64,000 bases of DNA, taken from NCBI GenBank assembly GCA_946415365.1, contig CAMKSE010000020.1, forward strand, positions 1 through 64,000, read 5' to 3'. Positions 34,172-43,400 of this stretch are shown here, one piece after another (the first letter of the stretch is position 1; each line of letters opens with the position of its first letter). This stretch comes from an uncultured Prevotellaceae bacterium. Lineage in GTDB: Bacteria > Bacteroidota > Bacteroidia > Bacteroidales > Bacteroidaceae. A program made the position numbers and the translations under genes. The notes under the pieces were generated by a model, which saw only the letters and a program-made list of their open reading frames with translations, was not told where the DNA came from and made no database searches.

Positions 34172-34750
34172 ATGGCACTTAAAGTAAAAGCAGTTGAGAA
34201 GAAGATCAAGTTTGACAAGAACCCTGACAACCCTGGTGTGTGGCGTTATGTGATGAGCCCTGAGCTCTACACTCCGCTGAGTCAGGCGAAGGTTATCAAG
34301 GAGGCCGCCCTGCGTAGCGGCGTGAGCCGAGGTGTGATGCAGGCCTGCTGGGACGCAGCCGGTGAGGTGATCAAAGCGTGGGCTACTGAGGGCCACAGTG
34401 TGGCTCTGCCCGGACTGGGCACGATGCGCTTCGGCCTGCGTTCGAAGGCCGTGGAGGACGTTAACAAGGTGAAGGCTGGTCTGATTACCACTCGCCGCAT
34501 CATCTTCACTCCGAGCGTCGACCTGAAGGAGGAGCTGGCGAACACCGCCGTACAGATTACCTGCTACGACCGCGACGGCAACGAGGTGAAGCGCGTGACC
34601 TCGACCGACGATGGCACCGTGGAGGATCCTGAGAACGAGGGTAGCAACACCCAGAGCGGCACCGAGAACGGTGGCCAGAATCAGGGTGGCACTCAGAACG
34701 GTGGCGGCAACAATGGCGGCGATGACGACGACACTGGCGAGAACGATTAG
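34172..34750 (+). CDS. HU/IHF-type DNA-binding protein (HU-HIG) with acidic tail
   Basis: 192 residues. Residues 1-130 form the HU-related domain of Bacteroidales: the LYTPLSQAKVIKEAALRSG helix, CWDAAGEVIKAWATEG, LPGLGTMRFGLR and a beta arm. The last 45 residues are a low-complexity Gly/Asn/Asp/Glu tail. It binds DNA, probably shaping chromosome or element structure. The gene is followed by a smalltalk peptide, a pairing common in Bacteroidales mobile regions. Confidence 0.85.
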   Translation: MALKVKAVEKKIKFDKNPDNPGVWRYVMSPELYTPLSQAKVIKEAALRSGVSRGVMQACWDAAGEVIKAWATEGHSVALPGLGTMRFGLRSKAVEDVNKVKAGLITTRRIIFTPSVDLKEELANTAVQITCYDRDGNEVKRVTSTDDGTVEDPENEGSNTQSGTENGGQNQGGTQNGGGNNGGDDDDTGEND

Positions 34751-34814
34751 AGAGAGTAGCGCCTAGGTGCACTCTCTTTACAACGAGAATGTTTAACCCT
34801 TAAAATCTAATGCT

Positions 34815-34928
34815 ATGAAAAAGGAAACTTGGAAGACCATCATTCAGTTCGTCATCAGCATCCTCACGGCAGCCCTGACTGCCCTCGGAACGACGAGCTG
34901 CATGGGTCGTGGACCAATCGCATTCTAA
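34815..34928 (+). CDS. smalltalk family micro-protein, 37 aa
   Basis: The peptide begins MKKETWKTIIQFVISILTAA and contains GTTSCMG near its end, which is the pattern of the short Bacteroidales proteins called smalltalk. It has one hydrophobic helix followed by a lipobox-like TSC. Function unknown. It lies 64 bp after the HU-like gene and in the same direction. Confidence 0.8.
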   Translation: MKKETWKTIIQFVISILTAALTALGTTSCMGRGPIAF

Positions 34929-34939
34929 GAAGCGAGGCG

Positions 34940-34980
34940 AAGGAGGGGACTGGCAGTCTGAACTGTCGGCCTCCTTTATT
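34940..34980 (+). terminator. terminator after the smalltalk gene
   Basis: AAGGAGG and CCTCCTT pair across a loop with an inner partial stem, followed by a T-rich tract. Confidence 0.55.
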
Positions 34981-35009
34981 TTGTATTATTTCTTTGTTCC
35001 TTGAAATAT

Positions 35010-36512
35010 CTACTTTTTGCTTCCCAACATGATTCTAACACCCAATGGTACAGAGAAGGTGGTAGAATGAGCGGTGCGCCAGGTATCAAGGCCATCTCCT
35101 GTCTTGAAGAAATACTGCATACTGGGTTCTGCATAGATACCAATGACAGGTGTCAGCCGATACTCCAGACCAACGCCAACGCCTACAGACCACTGTACGG
35201 AGGGACTGAGCTTAAGATCCTCGACCTTCACCTGAAGACCATCCACAAAACTGGCTTTCTGCTGTTTCCCATGTAAAGGCAGTTCCAGCATGGTTTGGGC
35301 AGTGCCATAGATGCTCCAACGATTGCTTCTGACGGGATACCACGACAGTCGCAATGGAATACCCAGATAGTGCAGTCGTTGCTGCTTTTCATCCCATGCA
35401 TAGGTGTTTCCGATATGCGTCTCTGAATAGAGTTGCGTATATTGCAATCCTGTACCAACGGAGAGGCGGCTGTTCAACATCTTGTTCACCTGCAAGGCGA
35501 TGGTCATAGGCAGACGATGGTGGGTGATGGTGTCCAGCACAGGATCATTCATGTCTTTTACGCCATAAGGCAGGTTGAACGATGACTGTCCGTTGAAACC
35601 GCTGTAGGCCAGTGCCAGCATCCAGTCCTGATTGCTGGTTGCGGCTTTGATGGCTGGCAAGTCGGGAGTCTCGAAGATGGCGTTCTTCTCCTCCTCCTTT
35701 ATCGGGCGAAGAGGCTTCTCCTGGGCTTTCGTGGTGTCTATCTCAGTCGTTTCTGCTGGTAAGGATATCGTGGAGTCGGTCATTGTCACCGGCGGAGCGA
35801 CAACTTGGGCTGTATGGACTGGCTGTTTACTGAGCCTAAACGGTACGTTTTCCTTGTCTATGCTATCTGTTGTACTATGGTAAACAGTTTGCTGAGGCTC
35901 AACAGGTGCAATCAATGGTGTTGAAGGCTGTCGCAACGACTGCCAAAGTCCGATGGGCACACCTATGGCCAGCAGTCCCAGCAACAGTACGGCCAGCGAA
36001 CGGCGCAGCATTTTCTTGGCACGGAACAGTTCTGCTGACGAGGTGTGGGAGTCGATATTGAGCAGGTCGGCTATCTGCTGATGGCTCATCCCTTCCAACA
36101 CAGACATACGGAACACTTTTTGATAGCTGTTTGGCAGCTGGTCGATAAGTGCCATAATCTCCTCGTATGTCTCTTCCGATTCCACTGTCACAGGCATTAC
36201 AGCCATCTCATTAATGCTGTCGAAGGGTACAACATGATTTTGCTTGTGCTGCTGCAGATAGGCCAGCGTCAGGTTCTGTGTGACCTTCTGCATCCAGGCC
36301 TCGGCCTTTGAGGTGTCCTTAATCGAACCTATCTTGCTGAAGATCAGGAGGAACGCGTCGTGAAGCAGATCTTCGGATGTACTCTTGTCAGGCACATAGC
36401 GCTGACAGACACGGAGCAGCCGGTCGTGCATCAGTGTGTACAACTGTCCGAATGCCTCGCGGTCGCCCCGCTGGCACTGCTCCACAATCTGTCTAACGCG
36501 TCCTGCTTCCAT
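35010..36512 (-). CDS. sigma factor - membrane helix - beta-barrel fusion protein
   Basis: A single 500-residue frame. Residues 1-165 are an ECF-type sigma factor: region 2 (AFGQLYTLMHDRLLRVC, EDLLHDAFLLIFSK) and region 4 (LPNSYQKVFRMSVLEGMSHQQIADLLNI). Residues 171-191 form one membrane helix. Residues 195-290 are a Pro/Thr-rich linker. Residues 290-500 are an outer-membrane barrel with alternating strands (VSVGTGLQYTQLY type), ending in a basic GSKK. Separate sigma and barrel genes are common in this phylum; the fusion is unusual. It lies 19 bp downstream of the LRR gene. Confidence 0.85.
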   Translation of the reverse strand: MEAGRVRQIVEQCQRGDREAFGQLYTLMHDRLLRVCQRYVPDKSTSEDLLHDAFLLIFSKIGSIKDTSKAEAWMQKVTQNLTLAYLQQHKQNHVVPFDSINEMAVMPVTVESEETYEEIMALIDQLPNSYQKVFRMSVLEGMSHQQIADLLNIDSHTSSAELFRAKKMLRRSLAVLLLGLLAIGVPIGLWQSLRQPSTPLIAPVEPQQTVYHSTTDSIDKENVPFRLSKQPVHTAQVVAPPVTMTDSTISLPAETTEIDTTKAQEKPLRPIKEEEKNAIFETPDLPAIKAATSNQDWMLALAYSGFNGQSSFNLPYGVKDMNDPVLDTITHHRLPMTIALQVNKMLNSRLSVGTGLQYTQLYSETHIGNTYAWDEKQQRLHYLGIPLRLSWYPVRSNRWSIYGTAQTMLELPLHGKQQKASFVDGLQVKVEDLKLSPSVQWSVGVGVGLEYRLTPVIGIYAEPSMQYFFKTGDGLDTWRTAHSTTFSVPLGVRIMLGSKK

Positions 36513-36531
36513 TTATTGAATGTGATACTGA

Positions 36532-38673
36532 TTATTTCATAAGAACTTTTACCGCTTTCTCGCCAATCTTTACAATGCAGATTTCGCCGCTATGGAGTGA
36601 AGTCTCGATTGTAGTTGTGCCTGTGGTTGCTTTTGCTGAACCCACCATTCTGCCTGTCGTATCATAGACATTGATAAATGTTCCATCAGCGACTTCAGAG
36701 AGGATAAGCTTGTTCCCAAAGCTTTGAATAAGCACGGGATTGGCACGCACGCTTGCTACGGTGGTCGCGTCCTGTTCTCCCATCATCGGATCTGCATCTA
36801 TCCAACAGAGTGTTGCAGTGACCGTCTCAGAGTTGTCACAGTCAGGTCTTGTGGCATAGACGCTGATGTGATATGTTACAGCAAGCTGAACCTCGTTACC
36901 TACATAAGATTTGATATCTTCATTGGTAATGATCGACTCACAGACGGCACCTTCTGTTTCGCATTCGAATGTCAGTTTTCCATTTTTGTAGCTGATGGTT
37001 GGCGTAGCACATCTGATCTCTGGTTCATCAATATTTCCCGTCCAAATCTTGACAAACGCAAACTTGCTCCAGGGTGCAGTATTCATATACTTGTCTTTTG
37101 ATGCCTCAAGCACATAGAGGTTTATATAATAGTTGGAGAAAGAATTGTCAAAAGCGAATGGTGGATTCTCTGGCATCACATACACACGCCTTAATCTTTC
37201 GCACCCTACAAATGCTTCTTGGTAGATGTATTCCACAGATGCCGGAATGGTGATATTCTCAAGAGCTCCACAACAATAGAAGGTTTGCTTCCTGATAACA
37301 GCAATATCATCAGGTAAGGATATGGAAACCAGCCCTCTACATTCACTGAAAGCTCCTTCACCAATAGAAGTCACGCTGTTGGGAATCGTAACGGTAACCA
37401 GACCTGAGCATTTTCTGAAAGCTGACTCGCCGATGGAAGTCACCCCGTCAGGGATGGTTATAGAGGTTAAACCGCTACAATTATAGAAGGCCCCATTGCC
37501 AATAGAAGTGACATCGCTGGGAATAACGAACTCTTTTATTTCATTTCCTTCTGTGTCTGTTAAAGTGACAGGACTAAAAAGATCTTCTTTTACAAATTGG
37601 CTCAAAATTGCATTTTTGTTAAATGAGGTATAATCGGATATGGCAATCTTTATTTCAGTAATATTGCAACCGAAGAAAACAAATTCGCCGATGCGAGTTA
37701 AACTGCTTTGAAAGTTTACAGAATTCAAACTTGTACAACCAGCGAAAGCATGATCTTCGATGCGAGTTACACTACTGGGAATGGTAAGAGTTACCAGACT
37801 CCTGCAATTAGCGAAAGCATATGAACCGATATGAGTTACACCGTTTGGTATAGTCAGGGAAACTAAACTGCTGCAATAGCCGAAAGCATCGTGACCGATG
37901 GTAGTCACGCTGCCTGGAATGTCTACAGATATAAGGGAAACACAATTATAGAAAGCATCATATCCGATAGAGGTCACGCTGTTGGGGATCGTTACAGAAA
38001 CCAATTCGCTTAAAGCATAGAAAGCCTTATCGCCAATCTTTGTAACAGTATATTCCTCTCCATCATAAACAACGGTCTCTGGAATGACGATTTTCCCTTT
38101 ATAATTCTTGGCAACACCTTTAACCTCTGCTGTTTTATTATTCTTATCCAGATTGTAAATAATATCTCCATCTTGCTCGCCATCTAAATCGATAAGTTGT
38201 ACTTTCTTTATAATGTGGGTTCCTGGCAAATTTCCACATTGATACCTTACCATGGCATCAGTACAACCGATAGGATAATCCAGAAAATCGGTAGTAATCT
38301 CATTGAGACCCTCTTTTAGATCAATAGTCTCGCTAGGATATGTTAATCCATCCCAACTCATCAAGTCTACATGTAATTCTCCGGCAATGGTAGAATTAAC
38401 AGTAAACTTTACCTGATACCGTCCTCCTTCCTTAAGTTCTTTAATGTGTGCGATGATCGGTATTTGAGCTTCCCAGATATTTGCACTTTCTGATGGAGTG
38501 GATTGTACGACCAACCCCTCATGGGTTACAGAAGCAGTAATCGTTGCTGACGTGTATTGCACATCATTGTAATAATCAGACTCTTGTGTCCAATCAACCT
38601 CTGCAATAACAGCCTGGGCATTTGCACTAACGGCCATCATTGCCATCGCTAATGAAGTCAACAAATTTTTCAT
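36532..38673 (-). CDS. secreted BspA-like LRR protein with C-terminal sorting-like domain
   Basis: 713 residues from the ATG at 38673. Signal peptide MKNLLTSLAMAMMAVSANAQA, a beta-sandwich N-terminal domain (about 25-150), about ten LRR_5 repeats (IGNGAFYNCSGLTSITIP type), a short Ig-like part, and a final 65 residues (LSEVADGTFINVYDTTGRMVG ... VKVLMK) matching the type IX secretion sorting domain pattern. It should be a surface protein. It lies 35 bp after the protease gene in a likely operon. Confidence 0.87.
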   Translation of the reverse strand: MKNLLTSLAMAMMAVSANAQAVIAEVDWTQESDYYNDVQYTSATITASVTHEGLVVQSTPSESANIWEAQIPIIAHIKELKEGGRYQVKFTVNSTIAGELHVDLMSWDGLTYPSETIDLKEGLNEITTDFLDYPIGCTDAMVRYQCGNLPGTHIIKKVQLIDLDGEQDGDIIYNLDKNNKTAEVKGVAKNYKGKIVIPETVVYDGEEYTVTKIGDKAFYALSELVSVTIPNSVTSIGYDAFYNCVSLISVDIPGSVTTIGHDAFGYCSSLVSLTIPNGVTHIGSYAFANCRSLVTLTIPSSVTRIEDHAFAGCTSLNSVNFQSSLTRIGEFVFFGCNITEIKIAISDYTSFNKNAILSQFVKEDLFSPVTLTDTEGNEIKEFVIPSDVTSIGNGAFYNCSGLTSITIPDGVTSIGESAFRKCSGLVTVTIPNSVTSIGEGAFSECRGLVSISLPDDIAVIRKQTFYCCGALENITIPASVEYIYQEAFVGCERLRRVYVMPENPPFAFDNSFSNYYINLYVLEASKDKYMNTAPWSKFAFVKIWTGNIDEPEIRCATPTISYKNGKLTFECETEGAVCESIITNEDIKSYVGNEVQLAVTYHISVYATRPDCDNSETVTATLCWIDADPMMGEQDATTVASVRANPVLIQSFGNKLILSEVADGTFINVYDTTGRMVGSAKATTGTTTIETSLHSGEICIVKIGEKAVKVLMK

Positions 38674-38708
38674 AATCATTCTATTTTTAATTCTGTAATT
38701 TCATTCTT

Positions 38709-39719
38709 TTATTTTACAATCTTTCTTGTCTTTCCGCCCTTGCGCAGAATATAGACGGCGTGTCCGTCCGGACTGCTTCTGCGCTGGCCTGATAGCGTCC
38801 ACACTGTAGAGAGTTCTTGCTCTGTTGTCTCCACCTCGCTGATTCCCAGCATACCAGAATTGGCATGTGTAAACGTCCACTGTTGGCCTAGCTGTTCTGG
38901 CCAAGAGACGTATTGTGGCGTTTCTGACACACGGTCGTGTGCATGGGCATACATAAAAGCCTCCAGCATTGAAACTTCACCATCCCTATTGGAGTCGGCA
39001 TACACAGGATTTCCAAACTCGTCAGCCCCTCTGACAGCACACGTCCACTGATAGACAAACTCATCATACGAACGGTCAGGGCATTTGCTCGACTGCTCAC
39101 TACCGCTACATGCAGTGGCTATGATGCGGCCTTGGCCCATGAGGTCTGACACAAATCCACCAGAATAGCATTGACCCATCAGTATATTAATGGAGCCCAC
39201 CCTAAGCCTATTGAGCAGCGAGGCGAGGTAGTAGTCATTCAGCCTTTCGTCATTCCACAGCCAAATGAATGAGTCCTCTCTATTATCATACGTACCACCA
39301 TGGTCCATAAAAAAGAGGAAGATGTGGTCGTATTCGTCTAAACGCCTCGACATACTGAGCAGAACATTGGCAAACGACTCTGTTGTTGCAGGGTAATTGA
39401 CATCAGACTCCCCATCGCCATCAAGGTCTGTTGGTGATGAGATGAAACCCTGTCCGTCAGCCCTCAGCATATCATCCTTGGGATTATCACCATCGCTCAT
39501 CAACACCATGATATTGCGTTTGGGAATATGGAAGGTCTGGCGCAGCGTACGGTATAGGAAGGCACAGTCGTTCCAGTAGCGCTCATGGTTCGTCAGACGA
39601 TTACGCCCGCCATTGACCAACACGGCATACAGATGACCGAGGTTAGTCCCCTGAGCACTTAGGGTTGCATTCTGCAACAATAGCACTGCCATCACAATGA
39701 CAAGCAACAGCCTTCTCAT
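38709..39719 (-). CDS. secreted clan-CD cysteine protease, C13/caspase-like
   Basis: 336 residues with a signal peptide (MRRLLLVIVMAVLLLQNATLSAQ). The catalytic His lies in FFMDHGG and the Cys in MGQCYSGGF, the clan-CD dyad seen in legumain and caspase-like enzymes. A calcium-like DLDGDGESDVNYP loop is present. The last 35 residues (VWTLSGQRR ... GGKTRKIVK) resemble a short type IX sorting tail. It heads an operon with the LRR and sigma-barrel genes; TACATTTG at 39743-39750 is the likely promoter. Confidence 0.85.
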   Translation of the reverse strand: MRRLLLVIVMAVLLLQNATLSAQGTNLGHLYAVLVNGGRNRLTNHERYWNDCAFLYRTLRQTFHIPKRNIMVLMSDGDNPKDDMLRADGQGFISSPTDLDGDGESDVNYPATTESFANVLLSMSRRLDEYDHIFLFFMDHGGTYDNREDSFIWLWNDERLNDYYLASLLNRLRVGSINILMGQCYSGGFVSDLMGQGRIIATACSGSEQSSKCPDRSYDEFVYQWTCAVRGADEFGNPVYADSNRDGEVSMLEAFMYAHAHDRVSETPQYVSWPEQLGQQWTFTHANSGMLGISEVETTEQELSTVWTLSGQRRSSPDGHAVYILRKGGKTRKIVK

Positions 39720-39742
39720 TATATATTCTCTATCTGTTGATG

Positions 39743-39750
39743 CAAATGTA
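39743..39750 (-). promoter_or_regulatory. promoter -7 element for the protease-LRR-sigma operon
   Basis: TACATTTG on the minus strand, 23 bp upstream of the protease start. Confidence 0.5.
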
Positions 39751-39787
39751 GTATTTATTTATCTACGCTCATCTATTAAGATAGAAA

Positions 39788-39824
39788 AAAGGCAAAAAGA
39801 CTGCTTGCCTTTAACATCTTTTAA
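39788..39824 (-). terminator. terminator of the efflux operon
   Basis: AAAGGCAA/TTGCCTTT stem; on the minus strand it is followed by a run of T. The adjacent TTAACATCTTTTAA (39811-39824) matches the tail seen at 29547 and 32585. Confidence 0.7.
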
Positions 39825-39865
39825 ACAAAAAGATCGAAAACGAACGATCCGCAGTTGATAACCTC

Positions 39866-41125
39866 CTATGATTTCTTGGCTTTGAGCTGAAGGCGGATCT
39901 CACGTTTCTTGCGGAGATGGACCAAACGCTCCTGAGCATGACTACGGGAGAGGCGAAGTTCGACACCGTAGACGAGGCAGGCTGTGCCGAAGTAGGCGGC
40001 TGCCTGAATCCACAGGTAGCGAATCTCAGGCACCACGTCGCTAAGCACGCCTCCCATGGTGTTCATGCGGACAAAGGCACGAACACCAAAGGTGCTGGGG
40101 AAAAGCCAGGACACGCCCTGCCAGAAGCCGGGAATGGCAGACTGGGGCCAACTGACGCCAGTCATGAACAACAACGGCACGGAAATAAACACCACCAGCA
40201 GCATAACGTTTTCACGATAGTGGACCAGACAAGAAACGGTCATGCCAAAGAATACACAAGCGAGCAGATAGGGCAACATGAGTGCCAGCAGATCCTGCCA
40301 TTGTACGAGTGCTATAAAAGAGAATAATCGCGGAACGACGATGGTAAGGTAGGCTGCCATGACAGCATAGACCATGAGATAGCAGAGGGCCTTGCCAGAG
40401 ACAATGCGGTAGATGCCGCCATAACAGCGGTTGATGGGCACGAGGTCGCTGTATCTGTTACGCTCTCGGGCTGTACCTGCCGCCAGACCAATACCAAGAA
40501 TGAGTGTCTGCTGGATGATAAGCATCAGCACGGCTGGTATGATGAAATTACCATAGCCGCCAGCAGGATTAAAGATAGGCACGTCCTCGAAATCGAGCGG
40601 ACGAGTGGTAATCAGATCCTCACGGACAGTATAGTTACCAGAGACCTTACGCTGTATCTCTGCACCCATAGCCTGGGTGACTGCCACTGAGGTCTGATAG
40701 ATAGCCTTATAAGCAAGCATGAGCGACATGTCGCAATAAACACTGACGACGCCCTGTTGCATACGGTTCAGGTTGGTGGCGAAATCGGCCGGTATCAGAT
40801 AGACACCCTTGGCGACCTGACGGCTGACAAGCGACTGTGCATCGTCGAGGTCCGCAGCATAGCACAACACGCGCACGTCGGGCGAGGCATCAACCATGCG
40901 GATGAACTGGCGCGACTGTTGAGAATGGGACTGGTCGACAATGACCACTGGCACCTCGCGCACCACCTCATTATTATATATCCATGAATAGAGCAGAGGA
41001 TATACCAGTGGCACGATGACACAGAAGATAAGCACGCCCTCGTCATGGACTATCTGCTTTATCTCCTGACGCCACACGTAGGCGGCATCTTCAAGCCAAG
41101 CATATATTTTATGGAATATAGACAT
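39866..41125 (-). CDS. ABC-2 type permease
   Basis: 419 residues from the ATG at 41125 (MSIFHKIYAWLEDAAYV), which overlaps the end of the upstream permease by 17 bp. One N-terminal membrane helix, a roughly 170-residue periplasmic domain (DQSHSQQSRQFIRMVD), then five C-terminal helices with GVSWPQSAIPGFW, typical of YhhJ/YbhR permeases. With HlyD and TolC it should form a tripartite drug or lipid exporter. No ATP-binding subunit is encoded nearby. Confidence 0.87.
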   Translation of the reverse strand: MSIFHKIYAWLEDAAYVWRQEIKQIVHDEGVLIFCVIVPLVYPLLYSWIYNNEVVREVPVVIVDQSHSQQSRQFIRMVDASPDVRVLCYAADLDDAQSLVSRQVAKGVYLIPADFATNLNRMQQGVVSVYCDMSLMLAYKAIYQTSVAVTQAMGAEIQRKVSGNYTVREDLITTRPLDFEDVPIFNPAGGYGNFIIPAVLMLIIQQTLILGIGLAAGTARERNRYSDLVPINRCYGGIYRIVSGKALCYLMVYAVMAAYLTIVVPRLFSFIALVQWQDLLALMLPYLLACVFFGMTVSCLVHYRENVMLLVVFISVPLLFMTGVSWPQSAIPGFWQGVSWLFPSTFGVRAFVRMNTMGGVLSDVVPEIRYLWIQAAAYFGTACLVYGVELRLSRSHAQERLVHLRKKREIRLQLKAKKS

Positions 41126-42281
41126 AGTGAAGCATTGCGTTTTTAATCTTGTAGACAACGAACCACGGCAGTAGGGTGAAACCTACAAGGGCCACGAGGT
41201 GGAACCAGGCATCAATGAGAGGGAAACCGTTGAAGACGGTAATCTGGTAGAGCATGTAATAGTGGCGCAGAGGGAAGAGCCACGTGAGCGCCTGTATCGG
41301 AGTGTCCATGCCCATCACCGGGAAGGCTGATCCTGCAAGCGAGAAGCTGAGCACTGCCCAGAGCGAGCAGATACTCATCGACATACGCAGCGAAGGAAGC
41401 AGTCCGAAGGCGAAGATTCCAAAGCCGACAGACCCAAACACCTCGAGCACGGAAAGCAGGATGATATATCCCCAGCCTCCTACATGAGGGAAATGGAGCA
41501 CATGGTAGATATAGAACTCATAGAAGAAGATGAGTACGAGGAACACCAGGGACTGGAGCAAGTATTTGCCGAGGATGGCGACGACGATATTGTTGTCAGC
41601 CTTCGCAAGCCACTCCTTTCCGCGTCCGAACTTCAGTTCCATGCCAAGGGAATAGGCTGAGATAAGAAACATAAAGAGCATCATCACGCCTGGCACAAGA
41701 ACGGTGGAGAGGTAGGCATTATAGTTGGTCCATGGGTTGGCAATCTGGTGAAGGTCCACACGGATGGGCTGTAGGAAAGTCTGTATCTGCGCTGGTGTAT
41801 AGCCTCGGGCACGCATTGAGGCCTGTCCGACGCCAGCCGAGCCCAGATTGGAGATGGTCTTCAAATCGCGCATCAGCAGCGATCCGGACATCACTGACGA
41901 CATATTATAATAATAGGAGATCTTCGGACGGCGACTGGCCAGCAATTTGTCTGCTGTACCACGGGGAATGTAGAGGAAAGCATAGATCTCATTCTCCTGC
42001 ATGGCACGACGGGCCTCCGCAACACTGGGGTAACGGGCCACGACACGAGAACTCTGGAAGGCATCGAGACGGCGGATGAGAGTTCGCGAGGTGGACGAGT
42101 TGTCGAGGTCGACAATGCCCACGGGCATATCCTCTGGCAGTCCCTCATCCATCAGCGAGGTGAAGAACACCAGCGACAGCAGTGGGAACACCACCATGCT
42201 GAAAAAGTAAATGCGATTCACACGGAGGATCTTCCACTCACGTTTCGCAACCACCCAAATATGATAAAGATGTCTCGTCAT
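41109..42281 (-). CDS. ABC-2 type permease
   Basis: 390 residues with the same design as its neighbour: one N-terminal helix (FFSMVVFPLLSLVFF), a periplasmic domain with VGIVDLDNSSTSRTL, and five C-terminal helices including the GSAFPVMGMDTPIQALTWLFPLRHY signature. It pairs with the following permease as the half-transporters of a YbhFSR-like exporter. It follows the HlyD gene. Confidence 0.88.
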   Translation of the reverse strand: MTRHLYHIWVVAKREWKILRVNRIYFFSMVVFPLLSLVFFTSLMDEGLPEDMPVGIVDLDNSSTSRTLIRRLDAFQSSRVVARYPSVAEARRAMQENEIYAFLYIPRGTADKLLASRRPKISYYYNMSSVMSGSLLMRDLKTISNLGSAGVGQASMRARGYTPAQIQTFLQPIRVDLHQIANPWTNYNAYLSTVLVPGVMMLFMFLISAYSLGMELKFGRGKEWLAKADNNIVVAILGKYLLQSLVFLVLIFFYEFYIYHVLHFPHVGGWGYIILLSVLEVFGSVGFGIFAFGLLPSLRMSMSICSLWAVLSFSLAGSAFPVMGMDTPIQALTWLFPLRHYYMLYQITVFNGFPLIDAWFHLVALVGFTLLPWFVVYKIKNAMLHYVYIP

Positions 42282-42319
42282 GAACTCCTGTCTCCTGACT
42301 CCTGTCTCCTGACTACTTA

Positions 42320-43303
42320 CTACTTAATCACCAACGACATGCCTGGACGAAGACCGTCAAGTTTCTCTGTGGGACGAGCCTTTACCTCGAAGGTCTTCAG
42401 GTCGTACTGGCCGTTGGCCTTGGTAGCCTTCCACACGGCATACGAGCCCTGGTCCTTCAGGTAGTAAACCTTCATCTTGATTTCCTTGTTGAAGGCGGGC
42501 ACGAATGCACTGAACTCCGAACCTACCTGCATGCCGTTGAGCTGGTCTTCGCGGACGTTGAACGTGCCCCACATGTCATCCATCACAGAGATGGACATGA
42601 TGGGAGAACCTGTACCGACGAGTTCGCCTACCTTCGGATAGATATCGCTGACCTCACCCTCCATCTGGGCCGTCTGAACAGTCTCGTGAATGTAGGAATT
42701 AACCTCGTTGACGGCTCCACGGGCACGACCCACCTGGGCAGCGGCAGCCAGTTTGTCTTCCATACGGGCTCCATTGACGGCCATATCGTACTGGCTCTGG
42801 GCAGCCTTCATCTGAGCCTCCATCGCCTTGTAGTTGGCATACACCTCGTCACGCTTCTGTGCAGAAACGACGCCCTCATCGTATAGGCGTTGTATGCGCT
42901 GATAGGACTTCTCGGCAATCTCATAGCCGGCCTTAGCCTGCTGGAGTACCGAGAAAGCACCCTGTATCTGTTCTTTACGGGCACCGTTCTGAGCCTTCAA
43001 CTCAAGGGCGGCAGCAGCACTCTCAGCACTGCGGGCCTGCTCCATCTTTGCCCGCACCTCGGGAGCGTCAAGGATAGCGAGGGTATCGCCCACCTTCACA
43101 TAGTCGCCCTCCTTAACTCGTATCTCGAGAATACGTCCAGGTACCTTGCTCGACACACGATACTCGGTGACCTCCACCTGACCCTGAATCACGTTGGGAT
43201 CACGGTCGAGGGCCAGGAAACCGATAAGGGCCACGATAATCACTACTCCTATAAAACCTGCAACGGCGAGCAGGATGTTGTTATGTTGACTTTTTGCTGA
43301 CAT
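42320..43303 (-). CDS. HlyD/EmrA-family membrane fusion protein
   Basis: 327 residues. An N-terminal membrane helix (VAGFIGVVIIVALIGFLAL), a biotinyl-lipoyl half (VSSKVPGRILEIRVKEGDYVKVGDTLA), a long coiled-coil hairpin (about 95-190, SAESAAAALELKAQNGARKE onward) and a beta-barrel end (YPKVGELVGTGSPIMSISVMDD). It bridges the inner-membrane permeases and TolC. The stop lies in CTCCTGACT word repeats. Confidence 0.92.
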   Translation of the reverse strand: MSAKSQHNNILLAVAGFIGVVIIVALIGFLALDRDPNVIQGQVEVTEYRVSSKVPGRILEIRVKEGDYVKVGDTLAILDAPEVRAKMEQARSAESAAAALELKAQNGARKEQIQGAFSVLQQAKAGYEIAEKSYQRIQRLYDEGVVSAQKRDEVYANYKAMEAQMKAAQSQYDMAVNGARMEDKLAAAAQVGRARGAVNEVNSYIHETVQTAQMEGEVSDIYPKVGELVGTGSPIMSISVMDDMWGTFNVREDQLNGMQVGSEFSAFVPAFNKEIKMKVYYLKDQGSYAVWKATKANGQYDLKTFEVKARPTEKLDGLRPGMSLVIK

Positions 43304-43311
43304 AATGCTAT

Positions 43312-43400
43312 TGACTTTGAACTTTGAACTTTAAACTTTGAACTTTATGATTACTTCTATGCGGTAGCAAATTTTTCAATTTTCACTGTTCACTTTTCAC
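43312..43400. repeat. CTTTGAA word array with partial core type A
   Basis: CTTTGAACTTTGAACTTTAAACTTTGAAC words, then GATTACTTCTAT (43349-43360), which matches the first 12 bases of the cores at 20352 and 62781, then TTTTCAC words. It fills the gap between the TolC and HlyD genes. Confidence 0.65.
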
